Position numbers and translations under genes: made by a program
Source: Pomphorhynchus laevis
Taxonomy: Eukaryota; Acanthocephala; Palaeacanthocephala; Echinorhynchida; Pomphorhynchidae
Reading direction: 5' to 3'
NCBI GenBank assembly: GCA_012934845.2
Contig: WNNJ02000706.1
Span: forward strand, 32,991-96,990
Length of the DNA stretch: 64,000 nt
Notes under the pieces: generated by a model
What the model saw: only the letters and a program-made list of their open reading frames with translations
Told to the model about the DNA's origin: nothing
The model's database searches: none
Shown: piece by piece, positions 1-11,401 of the stretch
Position numbering within the stretch: the stretch's first letter is position 1
Layout: each line of letters begins with the position of its first letter

Positions 1-489
1 TGTTGGATAATGCAATTTCAGTGGATGAGAGTGGACCTGGTTATATAAGGTTTAAAACTAAAACTATTTATACTCGTAGACATAGAACTTAGGACCTTCC
101 TGTAATGTTATCTTTCGCGCTTATTTATCGATTAATGAAGATAATCAGGAAAATGCATCTTATCCACGGTTACGGAAATAACAATGAAATAACATCCTCA
201 TATATAACCCATATTTTAATTTCCTGGATTTTTGTAGATCATAATTTGTAACTATTTGATATCATGATATCAAAATGAGTGCAACTAATACCCCATTACG
301 TACATTATTAGATTGCAGTTTAAATCGCACAATTGCATCGATTATTTGATTGCATTCTTTAGTGACTCTTACTTTTTTTAGCATTCTACTAGTTTACTCA
401 ACAGTCTTCACTTTTGATCATTCATAATTCTATATTAGGTATCTTATTTAAATCGACCATGTATATCTCTATTAAAAAAGGTTCTGTTA

Positions 490-720
490 TACCTTTTTTG
501 AAACCAACGTAGCAGCGGGCCCAAATGACGTATTTCCTCTGATTAAATTCGACTATCTAGTATTATATTCTAATACAAAGTATATTATTTATTATTCATT
601 CATAAAACGTTTACGCTTAAGAGTTTAAATTTATTTTTAATTATATTGCAAAGTATATTATTTCTTATCCATCCATAAACATTTTTCTGATTAAGATTTT
701 AAATTTATTTTTATCTTTAA
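490..720 (-). mobile_element. Naiad 3'-end relic, internally duplicated
   Basis: The stretch reads, in reverse complement, as the end of the reverse transcriptase plus the 3' tail of the Naiad element at 10.7-13.8 kb: the GGGCCC/AGCAGC block near 517, the TATTCTAATACAAAG block near 570 and the codons for the terminal lysine/leucine-rich tail. The C-terminal block occurs twice (about 570-630 and 645-720). It is a short 5'-truncated, diverged copy without coding capacity. Confidence 0.6.
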
Positions 721-839
721 TACTATTGTTAAATATTATAAATTCTGTTATTTTTATCACATGAAAACTTACAAATTATTTTTCCAGATATTGTGAACCA
801 AATTATATAGAGAGAAATCAATAAATAAAAGGATATTTA

Positions 840-960
840 TTTTATTAAAAATAAAATAAAAATTGAAAATTTAAATTTAAAATGGAGGAACTTCTATGCT
901 ATCAAGTTTCGGCTTCTATTCCTTGACCAATTTTATTCACAATTAAAATTGGTGAGGACA
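840..960 (-). mobile_element. Naiad tail fragment
   Basis: A block containing GGAGGAACTTCTATGCTATC and TTTCGGC matches the reverse complement of the conserved structured part of the Naiad tail (compare 13563-13600). Only about 60 bp are convincing; the flanks are plain AT-rich DNA. Confidence 0.5.
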
Positions 961-1595
961 ATTTTATGTGTGAACAAATAAATTAATAATCAGATAATAA
1001 GAACTTAAATTATAACAGACTTTTAAAACCTTTAAAAAAACTTAAATTGATAAAATCGAAAATGAGAAAGTAATAACATGTATAAGCAATAATATGCAAG
1101 GAACAACAGTACACTCTGTTTAATTTCAAGATATTTCTTGTATTTTTAGTAGGAAAATACAGTCATTCCATGTAATACAAAAAGGCACGCATCATTCTAT
1201 GTAATAACAACAAAATGTTTTATCATCTAAAGTATAAACAAATTTGCCAATTTTAATAACCGAACATTTTAAATAAAAAATCAGAGAATAAGAAATTAAA
1301 GAAATTATAACAGACTTTCTACGCAAAACCTTTCTTTAGTAACACAATTAAGTTTTAAAAATCTTTGAAACTGAATAAAGAATATATTAAATATTCGATC
1401 GTTTAAACTAGCGATGGAATTACCATCGATAGCGTCACTGATTCCACGGTTGCATGAAGATCAATTACTGCACAGATAAAAACAAAAAAGAATGATGTTC
1501 TTCGTGAAGGAGTATGATGAGGTATAACAGGACTGAAATATCTGATAATGTCTCAGATTTATGGCTCATTATGCACCACGACTGACTATGAAGAA

Positions 1596-2465
1596 AACAA
1601 CTGACAAAATCCAATCGAATTACAATTGAATGTGGTTTGTCCATAATTATGTCAAAATTAAAATGTGAATTACATTTCAAATTATGTTACTTTAAATTTT
1701 AAAATACTATCTAACCGTAATATTTATACTTACCAATAATTTGCTGTAATTAGGCCATTTTTTAAATAATATTGTCGTATACTTTTCTTAATGAGATCAA
1801 TGACTCCCATCGACTTCTAAATTTTGTATTTTTGTTGCGTTATTTTATATATATTCAAATATCCATAGGGTCACAGTGATTGGGAATCGATTGAAACAGA
1901 TTCCATATATAAATAGCTAATTATAGAATGGAAACCGACGCACAAACAAATACAATTAAAAACATTTGTCATATATAATTCATAATTTTAATCAAATTGA
2001 ATTACAATTTAATGTGTTTAATAAAAACTATGACAAAAGATTAAAACTTTATGAACATATATTTATAAATGTTGTTTAAATTTTAAAAACATTTTGAATT
2101 TTAATAAAATTTTTAAATTTTAAATTTTAAAAAATTTCCTTTATGATTCATGATAAAAACGACAAAATATGCGTTTTTATCTGAGTATTTGTTTACTTAA
2201 TATATTAACCCCGTGGAATGTGGTCGGCAAAATGCGATCAACAGATTTTATAAACAAAATTGTGTTTTAAATGTAGTTAATACATATTACTTTAAAATTA
2301 CAAAAATTTATGTATAAATTATGTTACTTTAAAGTTTGTGTTTGTCAAATCTAATCGAATTACAATTAAATATGTTTATCCATAATATGTCAAAATTAAA
2401 ATATAAATTACAGTATAAATTATGTCACTTCAAATTTTAAAATGATATATAACTTCAATATTAAT
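1596..2465. repeat. Pair of ~125-bp direct repeats in AT-rich spacer
   Basis: The block at about 1596-1730 (CAATCGAATTACAATTGAAT, then CATAATTATGTCAAAATTAA, then ATTATGTTACTTTAAATTTT) recurs diverged at about 2345-2465. I see no coding potential; the AT-rich stretch from 961 to 2930 otherwise holds no gene that I can support. Confidence 0.5.
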
Positions 2466-2930
2466 ATTTGCTGTTACTAGAATTTTCATAACTTGCCTGG
2501 ATACAGGCCATTTTGTTTTTATACAGGCCATTTTGTTTATGCATTCATGCTTCATGAATTCACTATTTTATTAATTAATTTGATTTCCGGACGCACGTCA
2601 AATATTTAAATTAGCTAAAGCCCCGTATCTTATAGCAATACGACATTAGAGTTAATACTCACAGAATAACGACGAAAATTTCACGTGTTTTCATGTATCT
2701 TTTATTATAATATATAACAATTGCTACAAGGAGGATCATTATACGACAAGCACGGAAGAACATCAAATGATTCAAATGACAAAGAAATACTTTTACATTT
2801 AAATATTCATAATACTTATATATAAATAAATAAAATATAAGGCTTATTTTTGAATAATGCAGATTATAAATTACTTCAATAATCGATAAAATGAATAAAA
2901 ATAAAAATACCTAGCTTTACCATTTTGCTT

Positions 2931-2941
2931 ATGTTTTTAGT
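2931..2941 (+). promoter_or_regulatory. Candidate splice acceptor at the GPCR exon start
   Basis: A pyrimidine-rich run ends in TTTTTAG at 2940 directly before codons for the TM1 helix. If it is used, the ATG at 2931 lies in the intron and the gene has at least one upstream exon in 1-2930 or outside the window. RNA reads would decide. Confidence 0.4.
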
Positions 2942-3863
2942 TATATCCATAGTATTTATTGATATTGGAAGCTTTGTTGGAAATTGTCTGGTAATACTTG
3001 TAATTACTTCAACGAGAAACTTGAATTTGCCGCAAAATTATCTTCTAATTTCGCTGACATGTGTGGATCTGCTCCTATCACTTATATCTATGCCGATATA
3101 CATCATGACAAGCATTCTTAACGAAAGGTGGATATTGGGTTTTCAGGCCTGTCGCCTGTTTATGATATGCGATGTGGTTTTGTCATGCGCGTCCATTCTA
3201 AATTTATGTGCAATCAGCATTGATCGATACATAGCCTTATTCTATCCTATTAGATATAAGTTTAATCGCAATAAGCATCTAATGGCATTATTCCTAGGTT
3301 CCTGTTTTCTCAGTATGTTGATATCCACGCCGTTGCTGTTTCTAAAACGATATGATATTTATAAACATCTTGAAAAAGATGTGTATGTATGTATAATGCC
3401 ATTTAACAAACCGTTCATATCTCTTGTATTGATTTTTGGGTACTACCTACCTGTTACTATTCTTATCTACACCAATTGCTGTATATGTCTAAAGCTACAT
3501 ACATCATTGATACAATCTTCAAAGAAACTATCGGTGTTTAATGGCGATTTATCAGACGCGGTTAAGATGATGTCAATTAACGGATATTCCTCTCGACTTA
3601 TCAGTAAAGATATAATATTATCTTTAACTATATGCTCTACTGTAATGGCCACGATACTATGCTGGACCCCGTTCTATCTTATATTGTCAATATCAATGAT
3701 CATGACAAATTCTGACTTAGAAATGATCAAGGAGAAATCAATGTGGCTCGGATATCTAAATTCGGTAATAAACCCGATTATCTATAACTTTATAAATTCA
3801 GACTTTCAAAGACGTGTACTTAATATATTAAAGACGCGAAGAAATACCAATCCAAGCAGCTGA
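2931..3863 (+). CDS. Rhodopsin-family (class A) GPCR, aminergic type
   Basis: Seven-transmembrane receptor, 310 residues from the ATG at 2931. Class A landmarks are in order: GN18 in TM1, D46 in TM2, C74 before TM3, D81 in TM3 (the residue that contacts amines in biogenic-amine receptors), an ASILNLCAISIDRY-type TM3 end with DRY at 98-100, a Tyr-Leu-Pro TM5, CWTPF at 244-248 in TM6 and NPIIY at 281-285 in TM7, ending with a short basic tail. The third intracellular loop is short (about 45 residues) compared with most amine receptors. Ligand and G-protein coupling cannot be read from sequence. The run ATGTTTTTAG at 2931-2940 is also a good splice acceptor, so the true exon may start at 2941 with the N-terminus encoded upstream; almost no extracellular N-terminus precedes TM1 as it stands. 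The open frame is intact and uninterrupted, so this looks like a live host gene, diverged from well-known families. Confidence 0.9.
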   Translation: MFLVISIVFIDIGSFVGNCLVILVITSTRNLNLPQNYLLISLTCVDLLLSLISMPIYIMTSILNERWILGFQACRLFMICDVVLSCASILNLCAISIDRYIALFYPIRYKFNRNKHLMALFLGSCFLSMLISTPLLFLKRYDIYKHLEKDVYVCIMPFNKPFISLVLIFGYYLPVTILIYTNCCICLKLHTSLIQSSKKLSVFNGDLSDAVKMMSINGYSSRLISKDIILSLTICSTVMATILCWTPFYLILSISMIMTNSDLEMIKEKSMWLGYLNSVINPIIYNFINSDFQRRVLNILKTRRNTNPSS

Positions 3864-3943
3864 ATTGTATTCAAATCTATTCAAGAGACTTCTAATCTTG
3901 TAAATCATTGATCAAATTATGTAAAATAAGACTTACTTGATTG

Positions 3944-4770
3944 AACTCTATTTGAGTTTATATTTATTTTTATTATTAATAGATAAATAATTTATTCGAT
4001 GAAATAAAAATAATAAATAAATTAATAATTTATTTATTTATTAAATAATTAATTTAATTAATTTGATTGTGAATCTCAATACTTTTGTCTATAATTTTCT
4101 CAGAATACATTAATTTGATTCAACTTATTTCCTGAATTTCCATTTTTGGTGTAAAGTTAGGACCCAAATTTAAGACTTTAACTAGCTAAGTACTTAATTC
4201 TTAATCAGACAAATTTACAAATGTTGCAAATTCTGTTTGAGTCTCCTTCATAGTTTCTAACACTTTGAATGTACACGTATTGCTTTTGTAAATTGTACAA
4301 AAACAAAAACTTTTTAAAGAGTTTAAAACCAATAAGAAATTCAATATAATTACATTTATTATTTAAATAATAATTTAACATTTCTAAATGATTAACCCTA
4401 ATGAAACAAATTAAATGAAGGTGAATCTCAATACTTTGGTCTATAAGACTTTTGTCTATACTTTTGTCATATTTTAGATTTCAATCGCTTTATTTCGATT
4501 AACTCTAAGCTTCTCGATAACTGCAGATCAGTAGCTCCATAGCACTGTCAAATGACTTTAAATAGTTGATAATGATCCATTTATGATAAAGAATTATTGA
4601 ACTCTATTCAAGTTTATATTTCTTTTTATTATTAATAGATTAATAATTTATTTATATTACCCATAACTATGCTTTTTTTAATTAATTTGAATGTGAATCT
4701 CAATACTTTTGTTTATAATTTTCTTATCATGCGTTAACTTGATTCAGTTTATTTCCCGCATTTCCATTTT
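3944..4770. repeat. Diverged direct repeats downstream of the GPCR
   Basis: The block starting TTGAACTCTATTTGAGTTTA at about 3952 and running to the ATTTCCATTTTT box near 4145 recurs at about 4598-4770. Both halves end in the same GATTCA-TTATTTCC stretch. No gene is visible from 3864 to 5150. Confidence 0.5.
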
Positions 4771-5149
4771 TATCAACTGATGTTTACAAACTTATTACCG
4801 CTTATGTATTTTAAATAATATTAAAACATTTAATAATATCTAATATCATAATATAATATGCCAATTTTTATCATACTATTCAGTTATCAACTTAATTTTT
4901 AGTTGCTTATTAATTTAATTTGACATTTTTAATTTTATATTAATTGAAATAGTTCAAATATAAAAATATAAACATGAATATATACAATTAAAATATTGAA
5001 CTATACAATTGTAATATTTAATATACGACAGTTTTTTTAATACTTTCATAATATTTATTAATATCGTATATTATAATATAATATGCTAATTTGATGAATA
5101 GCTATGCGATTTAATCTTCACAAATATTAAAGTCTAACGCATGGTCTCG

Positions 5150-7730
5150 GTACAGAAAGTTCAATCTGAAACTTTTCACAATGAAGACGTACCGATGTCA
5201 TCTTCAAAACGTGATATTGTCCCCTCAACTGACTTCATTGAACGTCGAGGAGCAAAGACTTTACTCCAAGATTGTCGCGAATGACCAAGCTTCGAACTTT
5301 ATCTCTAAGGCTGAAGCTGACTACACCACGAATGAACCTCATTTCGGTTGTCTGTACTTGAGATATAGTCCAATTTGTCATGACTCAAAGGTTTTGCATA
5401 TAAGTGAGGATAGGTAAGAAAACTGAGCGATAAATTGAAATCTTTACCTGAAGACTTTACTCTCTCTACAACAACTGATATGCGCAAAGAACCAATTACT
5501 GCGTAAGTTGTACATTTCCATCTATCAATCTCCCTATTATTCCTATCATCACTCAAGAACAAGACGACCAAGTACTTAGACTCTTCCACGTTAGGTAAGA
5601 CATTATCACCAATTCATATCAACGATACAACCTTGTTTCGAGCAGAGCATATCGAAATAGTTTTGATTTGCTTACTTCCATACCGGTCACTTGGCATTCC
5701 ACCGTGAATCGATCCAGCAACCATTGAAGGTTATCAATATTAGAAGCCAACAAGACTATTGTCTGCGAGGATCAAAGATTATATCCTGATGGAGCAAACT
5801 GAAGACAAATTTCCTACTAAGCTTCCCGTCTCGAAATTTTATCCATTTAAACAAAGAACAAATATGGAGAAAACAAACTGCCCTGACGGAGTCTAACACC
5901 TATAGAAAACGACTCAGGCTTCCTGCCTAAAACACGAATACAACTCATATTTAGTTCGTACAAAGCGACCACAGTTACACGGAGGTAGTGTGGAACTTTG
6001 TACTTCTTTATTTTTTACACAATCTATCCCTTTGTAGGTCGAACGCCTCTTACAAATTTACAAAAAGCATGTGAATTAGTTGAGCGTACTCCAAGGTGCG
6101 TTCGAGAATAGTTGAAAGAGTGAAGAGCTTATCCGTAGTTTCACGATCAGAACGAAATCCACATTGCTCATCCTGCAACTTTCCCTAGACTATCGATCGT
6201 ATCCTTAGCTCAAGGATTCTGCTGAATAGTTTACCGGTTATGCTAAGAATAGTAATACGCCTATAATTTGAACATTGCCTTTGATTCTATTTCTTATAAA
6301 TCGGAATGGCCACCCCTAGTTGACAAATCACCAAGAACCTTTCCTGACTTCAATGCTACGTTGAAGAGTCGTGCTATCCAATTCATACTTTCAACGTAAA
6401 AGCCGTTAAAATCTCAGGTTGAATATCATCAACACCAGTAGATTTGCCATTACGAAATTTGTAAACAACAGTAATGATATCTGTCAAGGTAATGATATTC
6501 ACCATTTGGTTCGAAGATTCTTCTCCCACTAGAGAAAGCACGTCATCCGTATTAAGGATACCTCTAAAATGCTCTTTCCAACGCTTAAGTATGTCTTCAA
6601 TATCGATTAGCAAATGTTCATGATTGTCTGAGACTGTCTGGCAGATTTCTGAGTTCTAACTTGAATAGCTTTGATCGTTCTTTAAAACATAGTCGAAGCT
6701 GACCAATAATAAATTCGAGACGCTCGCTAAACTCTACCAAAGTCGCTTTCTTTGACTCAGCAAAACTGATAGAGCTGCAACTCTCTTAGCATGTTAAAAC
6801 CTGTCTACAGCCTCCAGTGACCTGTCAGACAAGGTTGGATTATAAGCCACTTTATACTGTTGAACAGTAGTTCTTACTACTGGTGTATATTATGCAGTTT
6901 GAGGATTGCCTTCACAACAGGCACATACAGTCTTCAAACCACAGTTCTTCAAAGTCGCTTTGTCAATCGAAGTTTTAAACATCAACCACTGTGGTTTGAT
7001 ATCCTCCGCCTCTTCCCGCAATTGGGAAAGTCCGCCCGGATATAGTTAGTAAAGACTTCCCTTGCAAAATCATCTCCTAGACGTTACCAACGAACCCTAA
7101 CACTAAATTTAGGTTTCCCATGTCTCTCTCGTAGCCAACTTTACCATCGAATCATATTGACTACAAGGTAGGTAGTGGTCTGTCGACAGCCCCTTTCTTT
7201 ACACATGTGTCCAAGACATATCGTCGCGAATCATATAATACGATTACGAAATCAATCATTGATCGTTGATTAAGAGTATCCTAAAGCAATGTGCTTTGTT
7301 GGATCTTTTTATGTTCGAACGTGGTGTTGGTTATTAACAATTTGCTACGAGAACAGAAATCCTACAACTCAATACTACTCGAGGTCAGATCAGGGTTCCG
7401 TTCCTCCCCACCACCCTCTTCCAGGTAGCACAGTCACTGCCAACGTGAGTATTGAAGTCGCCTAATAAAATGAGAGAATCACCAGCAGGTTTACTATTAA
7501 AAGATCCTAAAGATCATCCATAAAAGCTGCGTATATCGAGCTTATATTTGGTGCATAAGCACACAATACAGTCAGCCCCTTTCCTCCTTTGACTACAAGT
7601 CTCAAAGACGACAAGCTTTAATTTACTAGGCAAAACCTCTTTGCAGCTAACGACAACCCGGGGTTTGTAGTATCCTCATACCAGCCTGACGATGCTTTCC
7701 CATAGCAACTATCTAATAGTCAAATTGTAA
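5150..7730 (-). mobile_element. RTE-type LINE, near full-length but decayed
   Basis: Read on the minus strand it runs endonuclease to reverse transcriptase to C-terminal region. The endonuclease part (about 7640-7100) gives GLTVLCAYAPN, a GDFN-like region, GRNGTLTSSS and ELQDFCSRSKLLITNTTF, all typical of RTE endonucleases. The RT start (6613-6383) gives ILKRWKEHFRGILNTDD and FRNGKSTGVDDIQPEIL. The C-terminal region (5589-5305) has ESKYL...REID, equivalent to the family's KYLG...EI motif. Reading frames change repeatedly and stops are frequent, so it is a dead copy. A second, shorter relative lies at 39880-41045 in the same orientation. Confidence 0.8.
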
Positions 7731-7734
7731 GGAT

Positions 7735-7860
7735 AACAGAAATGTTACAACTCAACACCACTCTAGTTCAGATCAGGGGTTTCGTTCCTCCCCACCACTC
7801 CCATCCATGAAGCACAGTCATTGCCAACATTTAGTCGATCAATAACATGAGTAACTCAGC
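7735..7860 (-). repeat. Partial duplication of RTE endonuclease DNA
   Basis: About 115 bp resembling 7365-7490 (CTACAACTCAATACTACTCG versus TTACAACTCAACACCACTCT, then CGTTCCTCCCCACCAC in both) follow the RTE element directly. This suggests a tandem partial copy of the endonuclease region. Confidence 0.6.
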
Positions 7861-7904
7861 TGCCGGTTTATAATAATATAAATCTTAAAAATCATCAACA
7901 AATT

Positions 7905-9060
7905 ACAAATCAGTAATTTCTAACTTAAATTACTAGTAAGAATAGTTTAAATTTATTAAATTTTAAAATTTTAATTTTATAATGCAAAATCGACAAGCTG
8001 TAAATTTATTTCAAAAGATATTTAGTAAGAATTCTTTAATATATTTAATTACTAGTAAGAAGGTCGGTGATACTGCGTATTGTTGATCTTGCAAAATAAA
8101 ATTACACTCTTTGATGTATGATTGATAAAGATATTCTACTTTACATTTTTCCACCCAACAAAAGAGCGCATTTTATAAAAGGCATCAAATTATAAAAAAT
8201 ACAATATCTCCAAATACAAAATAGAAACAAAATTGCACTTTTAGAACAATGTGTAGGCGGTAATTTCCTTTGATAATCATATTTATCACATTGACCTATA
8301 ATTAGAACAAATGTTGAATCCCCAGTATGCCAGCAAAAGAGTTTAAGAGTTTTAATGTTGTAGAAAAATTAATATTTATGCAATTGGCTCATTAATAAAG
8401 TGAAAAAATTGCTTTATTTTACAAATTTATAAAAGATTCCATGCCTCGTTATCATTTATGATTTACCGTCTTTATAATTTAAGAGAAAAACCCGAATTTA
8501 AATTTCAAGCAGATATCACGACATTTAAATGATTTTTAATTAAAAGGCAATTTCAACAGATCAAATAAATATTACTGCATTTCTTATCCTTTATTAATAA
8601 AATAAAGTACATAAATGTGGAAGAATTGTCTTCCACATCTTAAGACAACTCTTAAAAAATTTGAATGTTTTATTTTGATATTCAATTATATAGTACTAAA
8701 AAAATGTGTTTGTGTGAATTTACCTTTAAAGGTTGGTGAAACTGAGTATTGTTGATCTTGCAAAATAAAATTACACTATTTGATGTAAGAGTGAGAAAGA
8801 TATTCTACTTTACATATATTCACCCAACTTATGCAATGCGTATTATTTGCTATCTTTTCGACACTTAAATAAAACTCATGTTTTGATAGTTAAAATTTCT
8901 AAACTTAACGAAACATTTGACGAATAAAATTAATAACCTGTAATTTCTAACTTAAATTACAAGTAAGAATTATTTAAATTTATTAAATTTTAAAATTTAA
9001 ATTTTAAAATGCAAAATCGACAAGCTGTAAATATATTTCAGCAAATATTTTTAGTCAAAG
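7905..9060. repeat. Two interleaved direct-repeat pairs
   Basis: One pair is about 7911-8035 and 8937-9060 (AGTAATTTCTAACTTAAATT to GCAAAATCGACAAGCTGTAA). A second pair is about 8061-8160 and 8727-8828 (ACTG..TATTGTTGATCTTGCA to ATTCTACTTTACAT). The first block also recurs next to the second RTE copy at 41070-41180. They appear to be 5' flanking parts of an old repeat that travelled with the RTE DNA. No ORF is supported between 7860 and 9580. Confidence 0.6.
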
Positions 9061-9579
9061 TATTCTGTTTTGTTCTTCATTCAGCATCTGGTTCTGCTAA
9101 GACTGGACGATTGAGAACAAAATAAAAAAGAATATTTAAGAGGTAAGCTAGCAAATATTATAAAAGGTAGAGTTTAACATAAAAATGAAGTCATGTCCTT
9201 GCACAAAACAATTTTTTTAAATGCATTATCTTAAATAAAGTATTCGGCTAAAATATGCAGCTTTGAAATAGCATGTAACAATTAGCAAGTAAATAGATAA
9301 ATACTGCGGACAGCTATGTAAGAATAATAAAATACAGAAAACTAATCGAAGTATACAGGCAATAATAGATAGAGTAAATCGTAGATTCTGCAATTTTGAC
9401 ATAAAGAGTGTTTTAGATAGTTACAATCTGCTCAGCTAAAATCTCAAGTTAACTAATTGTAGTTTTACTATGTAAATAGAAAAGAATGTTTGTTTGTGAT
9501 ATGTTAAGTCACTACCACATCATCGTCATCTAACTGCCTACAATTATCTTTTCGGTTGTGTTCAAGGTCCACCGTTTTT

Positions 9580-10313
9580 TAGGTGTATATCTAGAAGGTG
9601 TATATCTAGATATGAACATTAAATTAACATTAACTAAAACTACTATTAATTTATATCGTAAAGATGACATATTTAAATTTACAAGAAACATATTTTTGCA
9701 TGAGCATTCACGCATACCATATAATATAAAATAAAATACATATTATAATGAAATTTTAAGAATTGCAACAATATGTAATGATATTGGCTTTCTTCAAAAT
9801 CATTTAAATAATTTAATAGATACATATTTTAAACTAGGTTACTATAAAAATAACATCAAGCAGAAAATAGTAAAATATATAAATCAACACAATAATATAA
9901 AGAATAAATTTAAACTCTTAAGTGGCAAATTTTTATGGATGGATAATAAATAATATACTTTGTATTAGAATAAGATACTAGATAGTTATTTCAGAGGAAA
10001 TACATCATTAGCATGTATTTGGCCCCGCTGCTATGTTGGGTAGAGGAGTTAGGGGCCGAAACCTGATAGCATAGCAGTTCCTCCTGATGACCTCTAATTC
10101 TTATTCTGATACAACGTCTGTTATTTATTAGTCAATTCATAAAAATGACGTTTATTTTAAATTTCATTTTTTTTTTAACTTGATTTAAATTATAGAAAAT
10201 CTAAAAACAATTATTAATTTTATTATTTAATTATTAAATTTTGATTTAGCATTATTATGTTTTGTTTATTTTATAATTATATTAAATACGTAGACTCAGT
10301 TAGCTGATTTAAT
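9580..10313 (+). mobile_element. 5'-truncated Naiad copy forming a pseudo-LTR
   Basis: The stretch is nearly identical to 13100-13822 of the full element that follows: the last codons of the reverse transcriptase and the complete 3' tail, including the end motif CTCAGTTAGCTGATTTAATT. A partial copy lying head-to-tail just upstream of a longer one is the classic Penelope-like arrangement (pLTR). The near identity implies recent insertion. The first bases (TAGGTGTATATCTAGAAGGTGTATATC) show a small tandem duplication at the truncation point. Confidence 0.8.
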
Positions 10314-10747
10314 TTGTTCTACTGACATGTTATTATTGACCTGTGGACTTTGTTTTCCCGGTAATATGACCTCTGCCAGAAATACTGAAACTATGTATTA
10401 TTGGTTACGACTTTACTATTATTTTTTCTTATTTTCAAACAAGTTTGATGAATTATTAATTCTTAAAAAAGGGAGAAGTTTGCATCCCAAGGTGTTTACA
10501 CTTTAAAATGTAAACTGCTTCACGTGATCACGTTTAAGAGACCAGGTAATGCCAATAGCTAGGTCGCGTAGCGCGTAGAGTGAAGGTGGTAGATCTTTAT
10601 AGATCTTGTTCCAGCCTGCAACCGCCTTAAGCAGGGCAGCCCCCTGTCAGATGCTGCTGGATGGCCCGTTGTAAGTTTAGTCTGAGTCAACTAAACTAGG
10701 TGGCGACACCGAAAAAGCAACGTTAAAAATTATGACTTAAAAGTTAC
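10314..10747 (+). promoter_or_regulatory. Naiad 5' untranslated region with GC-rich structured part
   Basis: This lies between the upstream truncated copy and the GIY-YIG reading frame. Bases 10540-10730 are far more GC-rich than the surroundings and contain several hairpins: AGATCT-TTAT-AGATCT near 10591, CCTGC...GCAGG near 10616-10637, a GTTTAGT...ACTAAAC stem near 10675 and GGTG-GCGA-CACC with a GNRA loop near 10700. A promoter or ribozyme is plausible for a PLE 5' end, but I could not fit a known ribozyme fold. Confidence 0.5.
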
Positions 10748-11401
10748 ATGTACTCAACCATATTGGAAAAATACGTAAGTACTAATGATTTCAATTTTAG
10801 ATCTTTTAAATGTAACAGAAAAAATTGTATAGTTTGTGATGTTATAAATAATAATAATTGTATCGTAAGTAATACGACAAACAAATGTTTTTCATTAAAT
10901 ATTAATAATAATTGTAACTGCAATACCGCAGGTGTAGTGTATCTTATACAATGTACATGTGGATTGCAATATATAGGAAAAACATATCAAATGTTAAAAA
11001 CTAGGTTTAGGCAACACATATATAATATACAGCATAATAGTCAAACTATATTTCATAAACATATGAGATTAATAGGACATGATATTAAAAACTGTAAATT
11101 ATTTATTTTAGAACATATTATCGAAGAAAACATTTCAATATTAAATCAAAAACTATTAGAAAAAGAAGATTTTTGGATTAAAACGCTTAATTCCATGTAC
11201 CCATTAGGATTGAATGACGTGGTACAAGGAATTGGCAGAAGTAGTATAATACATAATAAACAACTATATTATAATAATCCGGTTAAACGCAAACCAAGAA
11301 GTCATGGTGATAAAAGGAATAGGAAAAATAGAGTTAAAAATATTAAAAAAGATATGTATATAAATGAACGATTAGAAATATTAAAACAACTTTTGAAGTG
11401 A
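10748..11401 (+). CDS. Naiad GIY-YIG endonuclease domain (N-terminal, permuted)
   Basis: 217 residues. A cysteine-rich segment (C22, C27, C30, C38, C47, C56, C58) precedes the GIY-YIG core VVYLIQCTCGLQYIGKT at 63-79, followed by a conserved arginine helix (LKTRFRQH, 83-90) and a basic C-terminus. GIY-YIG nucleases nick target DNA for Penelope-like elements. In canonical Penelope/Athena-type elements this domain follows the reverse transcriptase; here it comes first. That permuted order, with a Cys-rich knuckle before the nuclease, is the published hallmark of the Chlamys/Naiad clade. The frame ends where the reverse-transcriptase frame opens (11397), so the two probably derive from one polyprotein. 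Very strong A/T codon bias matches the rest of the element. Confidence 0.85.
   Translation: MYSTILEKYVSTNDFNFRSFKCNRKNCIVCDVINNNNCIVSNTTNKCFSLNINNNCNCNTAGVVYLIQCTCGLQYIGKTYQMLKTRFRQHIYNIQHNSQTIFHKHMRLIGHDIKNCKLFILEHIIEENISILNQKLLEKEDFWIKTLNSMYPLGLNDVVQGIGRSSIIHNKQLYYNNPVKRKPRSHGDKRNRKNRVKNIKKDMYINERLEILKQLLK

Noticed and set aside
2925-2930. Start of the GPCR at a TTG codon
   Set aside because: Not a normal start in an animal nuclear gene; the first ATG in frame is 2931, and an acceptor at 2940 may replace both.
10600-10715. HDV-like ribozyme in the Naiad leader
   Set aside because: I could form individual hairpins but not the nested double pseudoknot with its catalytic cytosine.
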